Below are positions 48,762 to 56,452 of a DNA stretch of 64,000 bases, piece after piece. The stretch spans positions 248,001-312,000 of the forward strand of contig NZ_JAUSXI010000001.1 of NCBI RefSeq assembly GCF_030815865.1, given 5' to 3'. The notes beneath the pieces were generated by a model, which searched no databases, was not told where the DNA came from, and was given only the letters and a program-made list of their open reading frames with translations. Numbering within the stretch: position 1 is the stretch's first letter; each line of letters starts with the position of its first letter. This DNA comes from Arthrobacter globiformis. GTDB taxonomy: Bacteria; Actinomycetota; Actinomycetes; Actinomycetales; Micrococcaceae. A program made the translations under genes and the position numbers.

Positions 48762-50289
48762 ATGAGTACAGAAGCCGCCGTTAGCCAGGGCACGCAGAAA
48801 AGCCTGAGTGAAAAGGGCCTGAAGGCCGGATCCGTCGGGCTGATCGGGGCCGTGGTGATCGGAGTGTCCTGCATCGCGCCGGCGTACACACTCACCGCGG
48901 CCCTCGGCCCCACTGTGTCCGAGGTGGGCGTGCACCTGCCGGCGGTCTTCCTGGTGGGATTCATTCCCATGCTGCTGGTGGCGCTGGGCTACCGGGAGCT
49001 GAACAACGCAATGCCCGACGCCGGAACCTCCTTCACGTGGGCAACGCGCGCCTTTGGCCCGTGGATCGGCTGGATGGGAGGGTGGGGGCTGATCGCCGCC
49101 ACCATCATCGTGCTGTCCAACCTGGCGGCGGTCGCCGTCGACTTCTTCTACCTGATGCTCGCCCAGCTGCTCGGCAATCCCGGGATCGCTGAGCTGACCA
49201 CGGACCTGCCGCTGAACATCGCCACCACCCTGGTGTTCATCGCGGCGGCGTGCTGGATCTCCTACCGCGGCATGGAAGCCACCAAGGGCGTCCAGTACGT
49301 CCTGGTGGGGTTCCAGCTGCTGGTGCTGGGGTGGTTCGCCGTCTCCGCGTTCGTGCACGTGGCCAACGGAACCGCCTTCGACGCGACGGCCATCTCGCCG
49401 GACTGGTTCAACCCCTTTGCCGTGGACTCCTTCTCCGCCTTCGCGGCCGGGGTGTCACTGTCGATCTTCATCTACTGGGGCTGGGACGTGACCCTGACCA
49501 TGAACGAGGAGACGCGGAACCCGGAGAAGACCCCCGGGCGGGCGGCGACCGTGACCGTCGTCGTGATCATGGCCATCTACATGACGGCCGCGCTGGCCAC
49601 CCTGTCCTTCGCGGGCGTGGGGGAGACGGGCCTGGGCACCGGCAATCCGGACAACCAGTCCAGTATCTTTGCGGTCCTGTCCGGGCCGGTCATGGGGCCG
49701 TTCGCCATCCTGATGTCTTTGGCCATCCTGAGCAGTTCCGCGGCGTCGCTGCAGTCCACGTTCGTCTCCCCGGCCCGGACGCTGCTGGCCATGGGCCACT
49801 ACAAAGCCCTGCCCGGGAAGTTCGGCAAGGTCAGCCCCACCTTCAAGTCACCGAGCTACGCCACGATTGCGGCGGCTGTTGCCGCGGCGGCGTTCTACGT
49901 CATCACCCGGACCACGTCCGAGAATGCCCTGTGGGACACCATCACGGCGCTGGGCATGATGATCTGCTTCTACTACGGGATCACGGCGCTCGCGTGTGTC
50001 TGGTTTTTTCCGGGCCGTGGCGTTCAGCAGCGCCCGGGCATTCCTCTTCAAGTTCCTGGCTCCCCTGCTGGGCGGGGTGATCCTGCTGGTGATGTTCGTC
50101 AAGACGGCGTACGACTCCATGGACCCGGAGTACGGTTCCGGTTCGTCGGTGGGCGGCGTGGGCATGGTGTTCATCCTGGGCATGGGCGTCATCCTGCTCG
50201 GCGTGGTCACGATGCTGGTGATGGCCCGCATCCGGCCGGAGTTCTTCAAGGGCAAGGTGCTGGCGCAGGGGGCTCTGACTGGAAACTAA
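48762..50289 (+). pseudogene. APC-family amino acid/polyamine permease with a +1 frame break
   Basis: From the ATG at 48762 (GAGG upstream) the frame encodes about 415 residues of a 12-helix APC permease (VSCIAPAYTLTAALGP, PDAGTSFTWATRAFGPWIGW, IYWGWDVTLTMNEETRNPEK). At TTTTTT (50004-50009) the frame stops making sense: it continues to 50363 as Gly/Arg/Pro-rich sequence without helices. One base less in the T run (TGG TTT TTC CGG) restores the neighbouring frame, which reads FRAVAFSSARAFLFKFLAP and two more helices and ends at 50289. Repaired, the protein would be about 508 residues. Polyamine import is inferred from the adjacent putrescine oxidase. Sequencing error, slippage site and real mutation cannot be told apart here. 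Confidence 0.85.
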
Positions 50290-50367
50290 GTACGCTTACC
50301 AATAGGGTGGCTGTTAGGGCATGGACCCGGTCTAAGAGAACGTACTCGAGCAGAACGAGGTGACAGC

Positions 50368-50850
50368 ATGACGGGCACGGAAAGCATCAGCAAGGTCACG
50401 GACATCATCAACGATTCCCACATCGGAATGTTCACCACCATCAATGAAGAAGGCGCCCTGGTCAGCCGGCCGCTGGCCGTCCAGGATGTGAAGGACGACG
50501 GCGACATGTGGTTCTTCACCGGGGAGGGAACCTCCCAGGTGGCCCACGTGACTGCCGATGCCAGGGTCAACGTGTCCTTCGGCAAGCGGACCGAGTGGGT
50601 GTCGGTGGCGGGCACCGCTGAAGTGGTGCGCGATCGGGCCAAGATCCGCGAGCTGTGGAACCAGTCCGTTGAGGCCTGGTTCCCGGACGGGCCGGACACC
50701 CCTGAGGTGGTCCTGCTGCGCGTGGACTCCGACTCCGCTGAGTACTGGACCAGCCCCGGCGGCACCGCGGCGACGGTCCTGCAGTGGGTCAAGTCGAGGG
50801 TCACCCACAGCCGCATGAGCGTGGGCGAGAGCGGAACCGTGGAACTGTAG
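50368..50850 (+). CDS. Pyridoxamine 5'-phosphate oxidase-fold (general stress 26 type) flavin/F420-binding protein
   Basis: A 160-residue split-barrel protein. SHIGMFTTINEEGALVSRPL, the WFFTGEGTSQVAHV strand and NVSFGKRTEWVSVAGTAEVV are characteristic of the general stress protein 26 group of the PNPOx-like fold, which bind FMN, F420 or haem-type cofactors. The end, EYWTSPGGTAATVLQWVKSRV, is also typical. The start has GAGGTGA upstream. No partner is close by. Specific role unknown. Its last codons and stop are imperfectly duplicated just downstream (50837-50868). Confidence 0.85.
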   Translation: MTGTESISKVTDIINDSHIGMFTTINEEGALVSRPLAVQDVKDDGDMWFFTGEGTSQVAHVTADARVNVSFGKRTEWVSVAGTAEVVRDRAKIRELWNQSVEAWFPDGPDTPEVVLLRVDSDSAEYWTSPGGTAATVLQWVKSRVTHSRMSVGESGTVEL

Positions 50851-50948
50851 ATGACGGTGGAGCTGTAGTTCCCGCTGTTTCCGGGCTGCTCGGTCGGCGG
50901 GCACTGGAGCAGTTGCGGGTGGCCGGGGTCCAGATGTAGCCGGACGGG

Positions 50949-52115
50949 TCAAGGGGTTGTCCAGCTGACGGGCAGCTCCTTGACTCCGTAAACGATCGTG
51001 CTGTCCATCCGTTCGAGGTGGGTTCCCGGCGTGAGGGCAAGTCCGGGAAGCCGGTCCAGAACGGCCCGCAGCGCAATCCTGGCCTCAAGTCTGGCTAGCC
51101 GGGCACCGAGGCAGAAGTGAATGCCGTGGCCGAAGGCGAGATGCCGGTTCGGTCCGCGGTCAATGTCGAACTGTTCGGGATCACGGAACTGCCGCTCGTC
51201 GCGGTTGGCCGAACCGATCCACGCCACCAGCGGGGCGGCGGCCGGGACCTGGACGTCGCCCAACCTGGTGCCACCGGCTGTCACCCGGTACATCGACTGG
51301 ACGGGAGAGCGGTAGCGCAGCACTTCTTCTATTGCCTGGGGGAGCAGGGACAGCTCGGCGCGGAGCCGTTCCGTCGTTCCCGGCGCTTCGGTGAAACAAA
51401 GGACCGCGTTGCCAATGAGGTTGGTGGTTGTCTCATTTCCGGCCACGAGCAGCAGACTGCAGAAGCCAAGCAGCTCGGGCACGCTCAGCTTCTGTCCTTC
51501 GATCTCGGCCACGAGCAGGTTGCTGATCAGATCACTTCCGGGCTCGCGTCTGCGGCGTTCGATGAGGGCCAGGAAGTACTCTGTCATTTCCCGGTTGGTG
51601 GAGCTGTGGTCGGCAGTCTGCGCTCCGGTCTGCGTCTGGCTGACGATCACATCGGACCAGTGCTTGAAGCGGTCGCGGTCCTCGGCGGGGATGCCCATGA
51701 GCTCCGCGATCACGATCACCGGCAGCGGGTAGGCCAGCTCGTTGATGAGGTCGGCCGAACCCTTTGGAGCAATCCCGTCCAGCAGTTCCTCCGTCAGTGC
51801 CGAGATGCGCGGTGCAAGCCCGTCCACAGCCTTCGGGGTAAACGCCTGGGTCACCAGGGAGCGCAATTGACGGTGCCGGGGAGGATCTGCGGTGATCAAG
51901 CTCGCCGCGAACAGCTGGCCCGTCTCTGATGGATCATCGCCTCCCATCCTTGAGGAAAAGGTCCCGTGTTCAGACAGAACCCGCTGGACGTCGTCGTACC
52001 GGAAGACATGCCAGCTCCCGGACTGCTCGTCGTGGAAGACGGGAGCGGATTCCCGCATCCGTTCGTACTGCGGGAAGGGATCCAGCGGAGGCCCATCACT
52101 GTTCACGAAGTCCAT
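50949..52115 (-). CDS. Cytochrome P450 monooxygenase
   Basis: A 388-residue soluble bacterial P450. The I-helix oxygen-binding AGNETTTN, the ExxR of EEVLRY, and the haem Cys in FGHGIHFCLGARLAR are intact; HRQLRSLVTQAFTP is the usual C-helix. The start is placed at the ATG of MDFVNSDGPP; a TTG 19 codons earlier is weaker. Similar to CYP107/CYP105-type enzymes in general layout, but substrate cannot be predicted. No ferredoxin or reductase gene is adjacent, so redox partners must come from elsewhere. It follows an AEC transporter gene in the same direction by about 50 bases. Confidence 0.93.
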   Translation of the reverse strand: MDFVNSDGPPLDPFPQYERMRESAPVFHDEQSGSWHVFRYDDVQRVLSEHGTFSSRMGGDDPSETGQLFAASLITADPPRHRQLRSLVTQAFTPKAVDGLAPRISALTEELLDGIAPKGSADLINELAYPLPVIVIAELMGIPAEDRDRFKHWSDVIVSQTQTGAQTADHSSTNREMTEYFLALIERRRREPGSDLISNLLVAEIEGQKLSVPELLGFCSLLLVAGNETTTNLIGNAVLCFTEAPGTTERLRAELSLLPQAIEEVLRYRSPVQSMYRVTAGGTRLGDVQVPAAAPLVAWIGSANRDERQFRDPEQFDIDRGPNRHLAFGHGIHFCLGARLARLEARIALRAVLDRLPGLALTPGTHLERMDSTIVYGVKELPVSWTTP

Positions 52116-52164
52116 GGCAGAGTTTATTCCGGGAAGGCATCCGCCGTCAGTAGTGTGGCAGGGC

Positions 52165-53088
52165 TCAACCAAACAGCCAGGCAGCCCCCAGCAGCAGTGG
52201 GACTGCCAAGGCCGATGTAATCACCGCGGTGGATTGCGCAAGGTTCCGGCCCACGCCGTACCGGACTGCGTAGAGGACCACGTTCTGGCCGGTGGGAAGG
52301 ATCGCGCAGGCCGTGACAACGAAGGTGCTGAAGGTATCGAGGTGGAACACAAACACGGCCAGCAGCCAGGCGAGGGCCGGCTGGACGGCCGACTTGAGAA
52401 TGACGGCGAACAGCGTGGGGACGCGGTCAACTGTGCCTTGGCGCGGTGAGAGGCCGTGGAGCGACATGCCGAAGATGATCAGCATTAGGGGAACCGTCAG
52501 CTGGGCCACTAGCTTCAGAGGATCCAGCACCAGGGCAGGAAGTTCAATTCCGGCAGCGCTGACGATGACGCCGAGGATGGCTGCCACCGTGACGGGGTTG
52601 CGCAGGGGAGTGGACAGGATGCTCCAAACGGATGTCCTTTTCCCCTCAGGATCGGTCAGGTCCAGGATGGTCAGTGCTACCGGGGTCACGAGTGCCAATT
52701 GAAACAGCATGATCGGAGTGACGAACGTGGCACTGCCGAGAATGTACAGGGATAGCGGAACGCCGAGGTTTGTGGAATTGACGATTCCGGTGGCCAGCGC
52801 GCCGACTGTGGTGCGCCGGACACCCCACCGGCCGATCGCCCCGCTGAGCGCGAACAGCGCCATGCAGCAAAGTGCCGTGACGACGGAGATGAGGCCTGTC
52901 TGGCTGAGGACTTCGGAGATATGCCGCGAAGCGATCGTGGAGAACATCAGGCTTGGCAGCCCGACCATGAAGGTCAGGGTGGACAGCACCTTCGTCCCGT
53001 GCGGTCCAAGGGCGTTTGTCCTGGCCAAAATGTAGCCGACGAGCAGGACCATGCCCACCACAAAGAATCCCTTTAAAACTCCGTCCAA
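52165..53088 (-). CDS. AEC (auxin efflux carrier) family transporter, second copy
   Basis: A 307-residue, ten-helix carrier with the same architecture as the protein at 22486: GYILARTNALGPHGTKVLSTL at the N-terminus, VNSTNLGVPLSLYILGSA with the conserved Asn in the middle and ILPTGQNVVLYAVRYGVG near the end. Overall residue identity between the two looks modest, so they are not a recent duplication. It is probably co-transcribed with the P450 gene, suggesting transport of a P450 substrate or product, though this is only contextual. Confidence 0.85.
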   Translation of the reverse strand: MDGVLKGFFVVGMVLLVGYILARTNALGPHGTKVLSTLTFMVGLPSLMFSTIASRHISEVLSQTGLISVVTALCCMALFALSGAIGRWGVRRTTVGALATGIVNSTNLGVPLSLYILGSATFVTPIMLFQLALVTPVALTILDLTDPEGKRTSVWSILSTPLRNPVTVAAILGVIVSAAGIELPALVLDPLKLVAQLTVPLMLIIFGMSLHGLSPRQGTVDRVPTLFAVILKSAVQPALAWLLAVFVFHLDTFSTFVVTACAILPTGQNVVLYAVRYGVGRNLAQSTAVITSALAVPLLLGAAWLFG

Positions 53089-53281
53089 GCCGCTGTCCTC
53101 AATCTGTTTTCGCCATCACGACGCCAGGCGGAAACCGACTGTTCGGCACGCTGTCTAAGACTATATTTCTTGCGGCAGATCGCCGGACAAGCGTGCGTTA
53201 TCGGGCCTGACAGAGAAGACGGGCCTCGCCTAAGCGGGAACCCCTCTTCTCTTTTTTGCGGTCAGGACAGATGCCGTCCAG

Positions 53282-53488
53282 CTACAGCCCGAGGCCCCCA
53301 AGCTTGTCGCCCAACCCGCCGGGAAGCTTACCCAGCAGGTCTGCAGGATTGATGCCGAACTGGGAGAGCAGCCCGGCGTGCTGGTCGGTGTCTACCTGGT
53401 CCGGCAGCTCATTTTCGGCCTGTGCGGCCTTGTCGTTGTCGCCTCGGGACCTCAGGAATTCGAGGATCTGGGACTTGTCGATCTGCAT
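53282..53488 (-). CDS. Small conserved-looking protein, 68 residues
   Basis: The start is the ATG of MQIDKSQILEFL with AAAGGAG 6 bases upstream. The protein is acidic and helical (FLRSRGDNDKAAQAENELP, then DTDQHAGLLSQFGINPADLL) and ends in a Gly/Leu-rich tail (GKLPGGLGDKLGGLGL) that could be amphipathic. I have a vague memory of very similar short proteins in other actinobacteria but know no function. A longer in-frame start at 53560 lacks a ribosome site. The gap from 53089 to 53281 upstream of the neighbour holds only an AGAGAAGA/TCTTCTCT hairpin (53214-53255) and the presumed AEC promoter. Confidence 0.75.
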   Translation of the reverse strand: MQIDKSQILEFLRSRGDNDKAAQAENELPDQVDTDQHAGLLSQFGINPADLLGKLPGGLGDKLGGLGL

Positions 53489-53596
53489 GGTGTCTCCTTT
53501 GCGATTTCCGGAACTGCTAAGGGTGCTTACTACCTTTCCGGAAAAAGGCCCTTCGAACAAGTGCCGGGCAAGAACCCGTGGCCGAGGAACCGCAGA

Positions 53597-54064
53597 CTAA
53601 GCCTGCCGGCTCCCGACGACGGAAGCCAGCGACGCCAGGCCCTTCTCGAAGTCGCCTCCCACCATCTTGTCCATGTTCATGAACAGCGCAAAAAGTTTGC
53701 CGATGCCCTTGTGCTCACCGACCATGGTCCAGGTGACGCGGGTGCCTCCACCCTCCGGAACGAAAGTAAAGGCAGTGGGGTTGACCGCGCGGAAAGGCTT
53801 AGTGAACTCAAGCCGGATCCGAACGACGTCAGCATCCTTCGATTCGACGATCTCCATGGTGCCGGCACCTGCCTTGCGGTTGCCGCTCCAGGCATACTTG
53901 GCGCCGACGCCGGATTCCGCGCCGGAGTAGGTCCTCTTCATGTCCGGGTCCACGGACTCCCAAGGCGACCACTTGGGCCACTCGCGAAAGCTGTTGACCA
54001 GCGGAAACACGTCCTTGGCCGAGGCGGGGATGACAGTGCTGCGCGTGACTGAGTACGTTGACAT
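53597..54064 (-). CDS. SRPBCC-fold (polyketide cyclase/START-like) protein
   Basis: A 155-residue single-domain protein of the polyketide cyclase/dehydrase and lipid-transport superfamily. It opens with VTRSTVIPASAKDVFPLVNSFREWPKWSPW, the family's helix-grip start, and closes with TWTMVGEHKGIGKLFALF and GGDFEKGLASL. Such proteins bind a hydrophobic ligand in a deep cavity; many have no known activity. It lies on the minus strand 110 bases from the small protein gene. Ligand unknown. Confidence 0.88.
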   Translation of the reverse strand: MSTYSVTRSTVIPASAKDVFPLVNSFREWPKWSPWESVDPDMKRTYSGAESGVGAKYAWSGNRKAGAGTMEIVESKDADVVRIRLEFTKPFRAVNPTAFTFVPEGGGTRVTWTMVGEHKGIGKLFALFMNMDKMVGGDFEKGLASLASVVGSRQA

Positions 54065-54168
54065 GGCCCCATCCTACGGCCGGCTCCTCCAACCGGCCCG
54101 CTGCAACCCGAGGGATGCAGCGGGCCTTTGGCCGGGAAAATAGTCCGATTCGGGTGTGTGATGCGGCT

Positions 54169-54792
54169 TCACCGCCGCCGCATTGTGCCTGTGAAAGGTG
54201 CCGGCCGCAGGCTGGCCGGGACTCCCGCTGCGGTTTCCGCGCGGTCCAGCGCCTGGCCGAGGCGATCCACGGCATGCGGATACCCGGAATCCCAGCCAGT
54301 TTTCAGCGTCTCCGCCTCCCTCAAGGCCTTCACAAAAGCAGCGGTCTCAGGCCGACCGACGTCCGCAAGGTCCGGATAGCTGACGGCGAGCCCGGGGTCG
54401 AGTTCGTAGCGCGCCCAGCGTCCCAGGATCTCTTCATGCACGACGGCGGCCGCCCGGCACAGCGGACCGTCCACCCGCCGGCGCCGTCGGGTTTCGTACC
54501 AGGTGAGCAGCGCAGGGCTGCTGCGGTAGGCGGCCATGCCGCTCACCCCCGCCACGGCGGCCAGCGCCAGGCCAGCCAGCGGTGAGGCCACCGCGGGAAT
54601 GAGCAGGGCCGGTGTGATCACCACCGCTCCGCCGAAAAGGTCCCAGAACAGCAGGTCTGCACTGTCGCCGTTGGACGTCTTTAAGTGGTGGCGCACGACG
54701 ATAACCGTGCAGGCGACGGCGGCCGCGAGCACTGCGCTCCAGAGGACCAGTTGCAGCAGCCCCAACGGGGCGGCTTCGGAAACTGCGGGCAC
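54169..54792 (-). CDS. Uncharacterised membrane protein with cytoplasmic C-terminal domain, 207 residues
   Basis: Two GTG codons in tandem follow a GGGAGG site; the second (54792) has the better 7-base spacing. Three membrane helices are visible (LLQLVLWSAVLAAAVACTVIVV, then LLFWDLFGGAVVITPALLIPA and PLAGLALAAVAGVSGMAAY), followed by a basic TRRRRRV and an Ala/Glu-rich helical domain of about 90 residues. Longer frames toward 55020 would run through the promoter of the divergent VOC gene. I do not recognise the family. Confidence 0.6.
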   Translation of the reverse strand: MPAVSEAAPLGLLQLVLWSAVLAAAVACTVIVVRHHLKTSNGDSADLLFWDLFGGAVVITPALLIPAVASPLAGLALAAVAGVSGMAAYRSSPALLTWYETRRRRRVDGPLCRAAAVVHEEILGRWARYELDPGLAVSYPDLADVGRPETAAFVKALREAETLKTGWDSGYPHAVDRLGQALDRAETAAGVPASLRPAPFTGTMRRR

Positions 54793-54915
54793 CACTGCAC
54801 CTCCCAAGGACGGGCGCTGCCCGGCGATTCGGGCCGCACTTAAATTGCAGCCCCTATCGCGGCGCTGGTCAACGGCTGGTTTGCAGCGACGGCCCTGCGG
54901 CGTAGCGTAGGCGCC

Positions 54916-55293
54916 ATGCGACTCAAAATGTGCAGCATCCACGTCCAGGACCCTGCCGCGGCGCACTCCTTCTACACGGAGACCCTCGGCTTCGAGACGC
55001 TCATGGCCATGCCCGAGCACAACCTCTTCATCGTCAAGGACCCCGGAGCGGCCTCCGGTGCTGGCCTGCTGCTGGAGCCCAGCGACAACCCCATCGCCTC
55101 GGCCTACCGCAATGGACTGTACGACGCCGGGATCCCCGCCATCGTCTTTGGCTCACCGGACGTCCAGGCCGAGTACGAGCGGCTGTCCGCCGCCGGCGTC
55201 CAGTTCCGGGGCGAGCCTGCCGAGGACCCCTCCGGAATCTCCGCAGTGTTCGACGACGGCTGCGGCAACTACATCCAGCTGCACCAGGACTAG
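54916..55293 (+). CDS. VOC-superfamily (glyoxalase/bleomycin-resistance fold) protein
   Basis: A 125-residue protein with the paired beta-alpha-beta-beta-beta modules of the vicinal oxygen chelate fold: CSIHVQDPAAAHSFYTETLG at the start and VFDDGCGNYIQLHQD at the end, the latter with the usual C-terminal metal-ligand position (the IxLHQ strand). Members include lyases, dioxygenases and drug-binding proteins; nothing here narrows it down. It is followed after 6 bases by the PHP gene and is probably co-transcribed with it. Confidence 0.85.
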   Translation: MRLKMCSIHVQDPAAAHSFYTETLGFETLMAMPEHNLFIVKDPGAASGAGLLLEPSDNPIASAYRNGLYDAGIPAIVFGSPDVQAEYERLSAAGVQFRGEPAEDPSGISAVFDDGCGNYIQLHQD

Positions 55294-55299
55294 TACTGA

Positions 55300-56322
55300 A
55301 TGGACGCCGCTGACGCCCTCAACGAGATCGCCTTCTGGCTCGAGCGCTCCGCCGCGCCGACGTTCAAGGTCCAGGCCTTCCGGAAGGCGGCCGGAGTCAT
55401 CAGCGCCCTGACTCCGGACGAGGTGGCGGAGCGCGCCCGTGACGGCAGGCTCAAGCGGACGAAGGGGATCGGGGACACCACCTTCAACGTCATCCGGCAG
55501 GCGGTGGACGGCGATGTGCCCGACTATCTGGACAAGCTGCGGCAGGGCGGCGCCAAGCCTCTCGCGGCCGGGGGAGACGGGCTGCGCCCGCTGCTCCGCG
55601 GCGACCTGCACAGCCACAGTGACTGGTCCGACGGCGGTTCCCCGCCGGAGCTGATGGCCGACGCCGCCCGGCATTTGGGCCGGGAATACCTTGCCCTGAC
55701 GGACCACTCGCCGAACCTCAAGATTGCGAACGGGCTGAGTGCCGAGCGGCTCAGCGAGCAGCTGGACGTGGTGGCCGGGCTGAACGGCGAGGCCGACGGC
55801 GGCTTCCGGCTGCTGTCCGGCATCGAGGTGGACATCCTGGAAAACGGCGAGCTGGACCAGACGCCGGAGATGCTGGACCGGCTGGACGTGGTGGTGGCCA
55901 GCGTGCACTCCAAGCTCCGCTCGGACCGGCGCACCATGACGGAGCGAATGCTCGGTGGCATCGGCGATCCGCACACCAACGTACTGGGCCACTGCACCGG
56001 CCGCCTGCTGCAGGGGTCCCGCGGGACCCGTCCCGAGTCCGAATTCGATGCCGAGCGGGTCTTTGCGGCCTGCGCGGAAGCCAATGTCGCCGTCGAAATC
56101 AACTCCCGGCCGGAACGGCAGGACCCGCCGGACAACCTGATGCAGCTGGCACTCGAGGCCGGCTGCCTGTTCAGCATCGACAGCGACGCCCACGCGCCGG
56201 GGCAGCTCGACTTCCTGCAGTACGGCGCCGAGCGGGCCGAACGCAACAAGGTTCCGGCTGAACGCATCATCACCACGTGGCCGCTGGACCGGCTGCTGGA
56301 GTGGCTGAGCAGCAGGAATTAG
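55300..56322 (+). CDS. Helix-hairpin-helix and PHP-domain metal-dependent phosphoesterase
   Basis: A 340-residue protein. Residues 1-85 resemble the DNA polymerase X N-terminal module (NEIAFWLERSAAPTFKVQAF, then the helix-hairpin-helix TKGIGDTTFNVIRQ). Residues 98-335 form a PHP domain with metal ligands in GDLHSHSDWSDG, TDHSPNL, GIEVDIL, VASVHSK, GHCTGR and DSDAHAPGQL. It matches bacterial PolX with the nucleotidyltransferase core removed, so it may be a DNA-end-processing phosphatase or exonuclease with no polymerase activity. It starts 6 bases after the VOC gene. Confidence 0.85.
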   Translation: MDAADALNEIAFWLERSAAPTFKVQAFRKAAGVISALTPDEVAERARDGRLKRTKGIGDTTFNVIRQAVDGDVPDYLDKLRQGGAKPLAAGGDGLRPLLRGDLHSHSDWSDGGSPPELMADAARHLGREYLALTDHSPNLKIANGLSAERLSEQLDVVAGLNGEADGGFRLLSGIEVDILENGELDQTPEMLDRLDVVVASVHSKLRSDRRTMTERMLGGIGDPHTNVLGHCTGRLLQGSRGTRPESEFDAERVFAACAEANVAVEINSRPERQDPPDNLMQLALEAGCLFSIDSDAHAPGQLDFLQYGAERAERNKVPAERIITTWPLDRLLEWLSSRN

Positions 56323-56327
56323 CGGCG

Positions 56328-56375
56328 GTCATTAGAGGGGGTGCGCTCGCTCAAGAATTTAGTAAGCATAATGAC
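56328..56375. promoter_or_regulatory. Widely spaced inverted repeat upstream of the MFS gene
   Basis: GTCATTA (56328-56334) and its complement TAATGAC (56369-56375) flank 34 bases. The AT-rich right half includes TTTAGTAAGCATAATGACTA. It could be a looped operator for the MFS-SDR operon, perhaps for the DeoR-type regulator at 59.2 kb. Weak evidence. Confidence 0.3.
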
Positions 56376-56452
56376 TATCCGTGGACGGAGTGGTACACCT
56401 TAATTGTTCCGTCGAGGAACCGGCGGACCCGTCTCTTCCTGCGAGGTGCACC

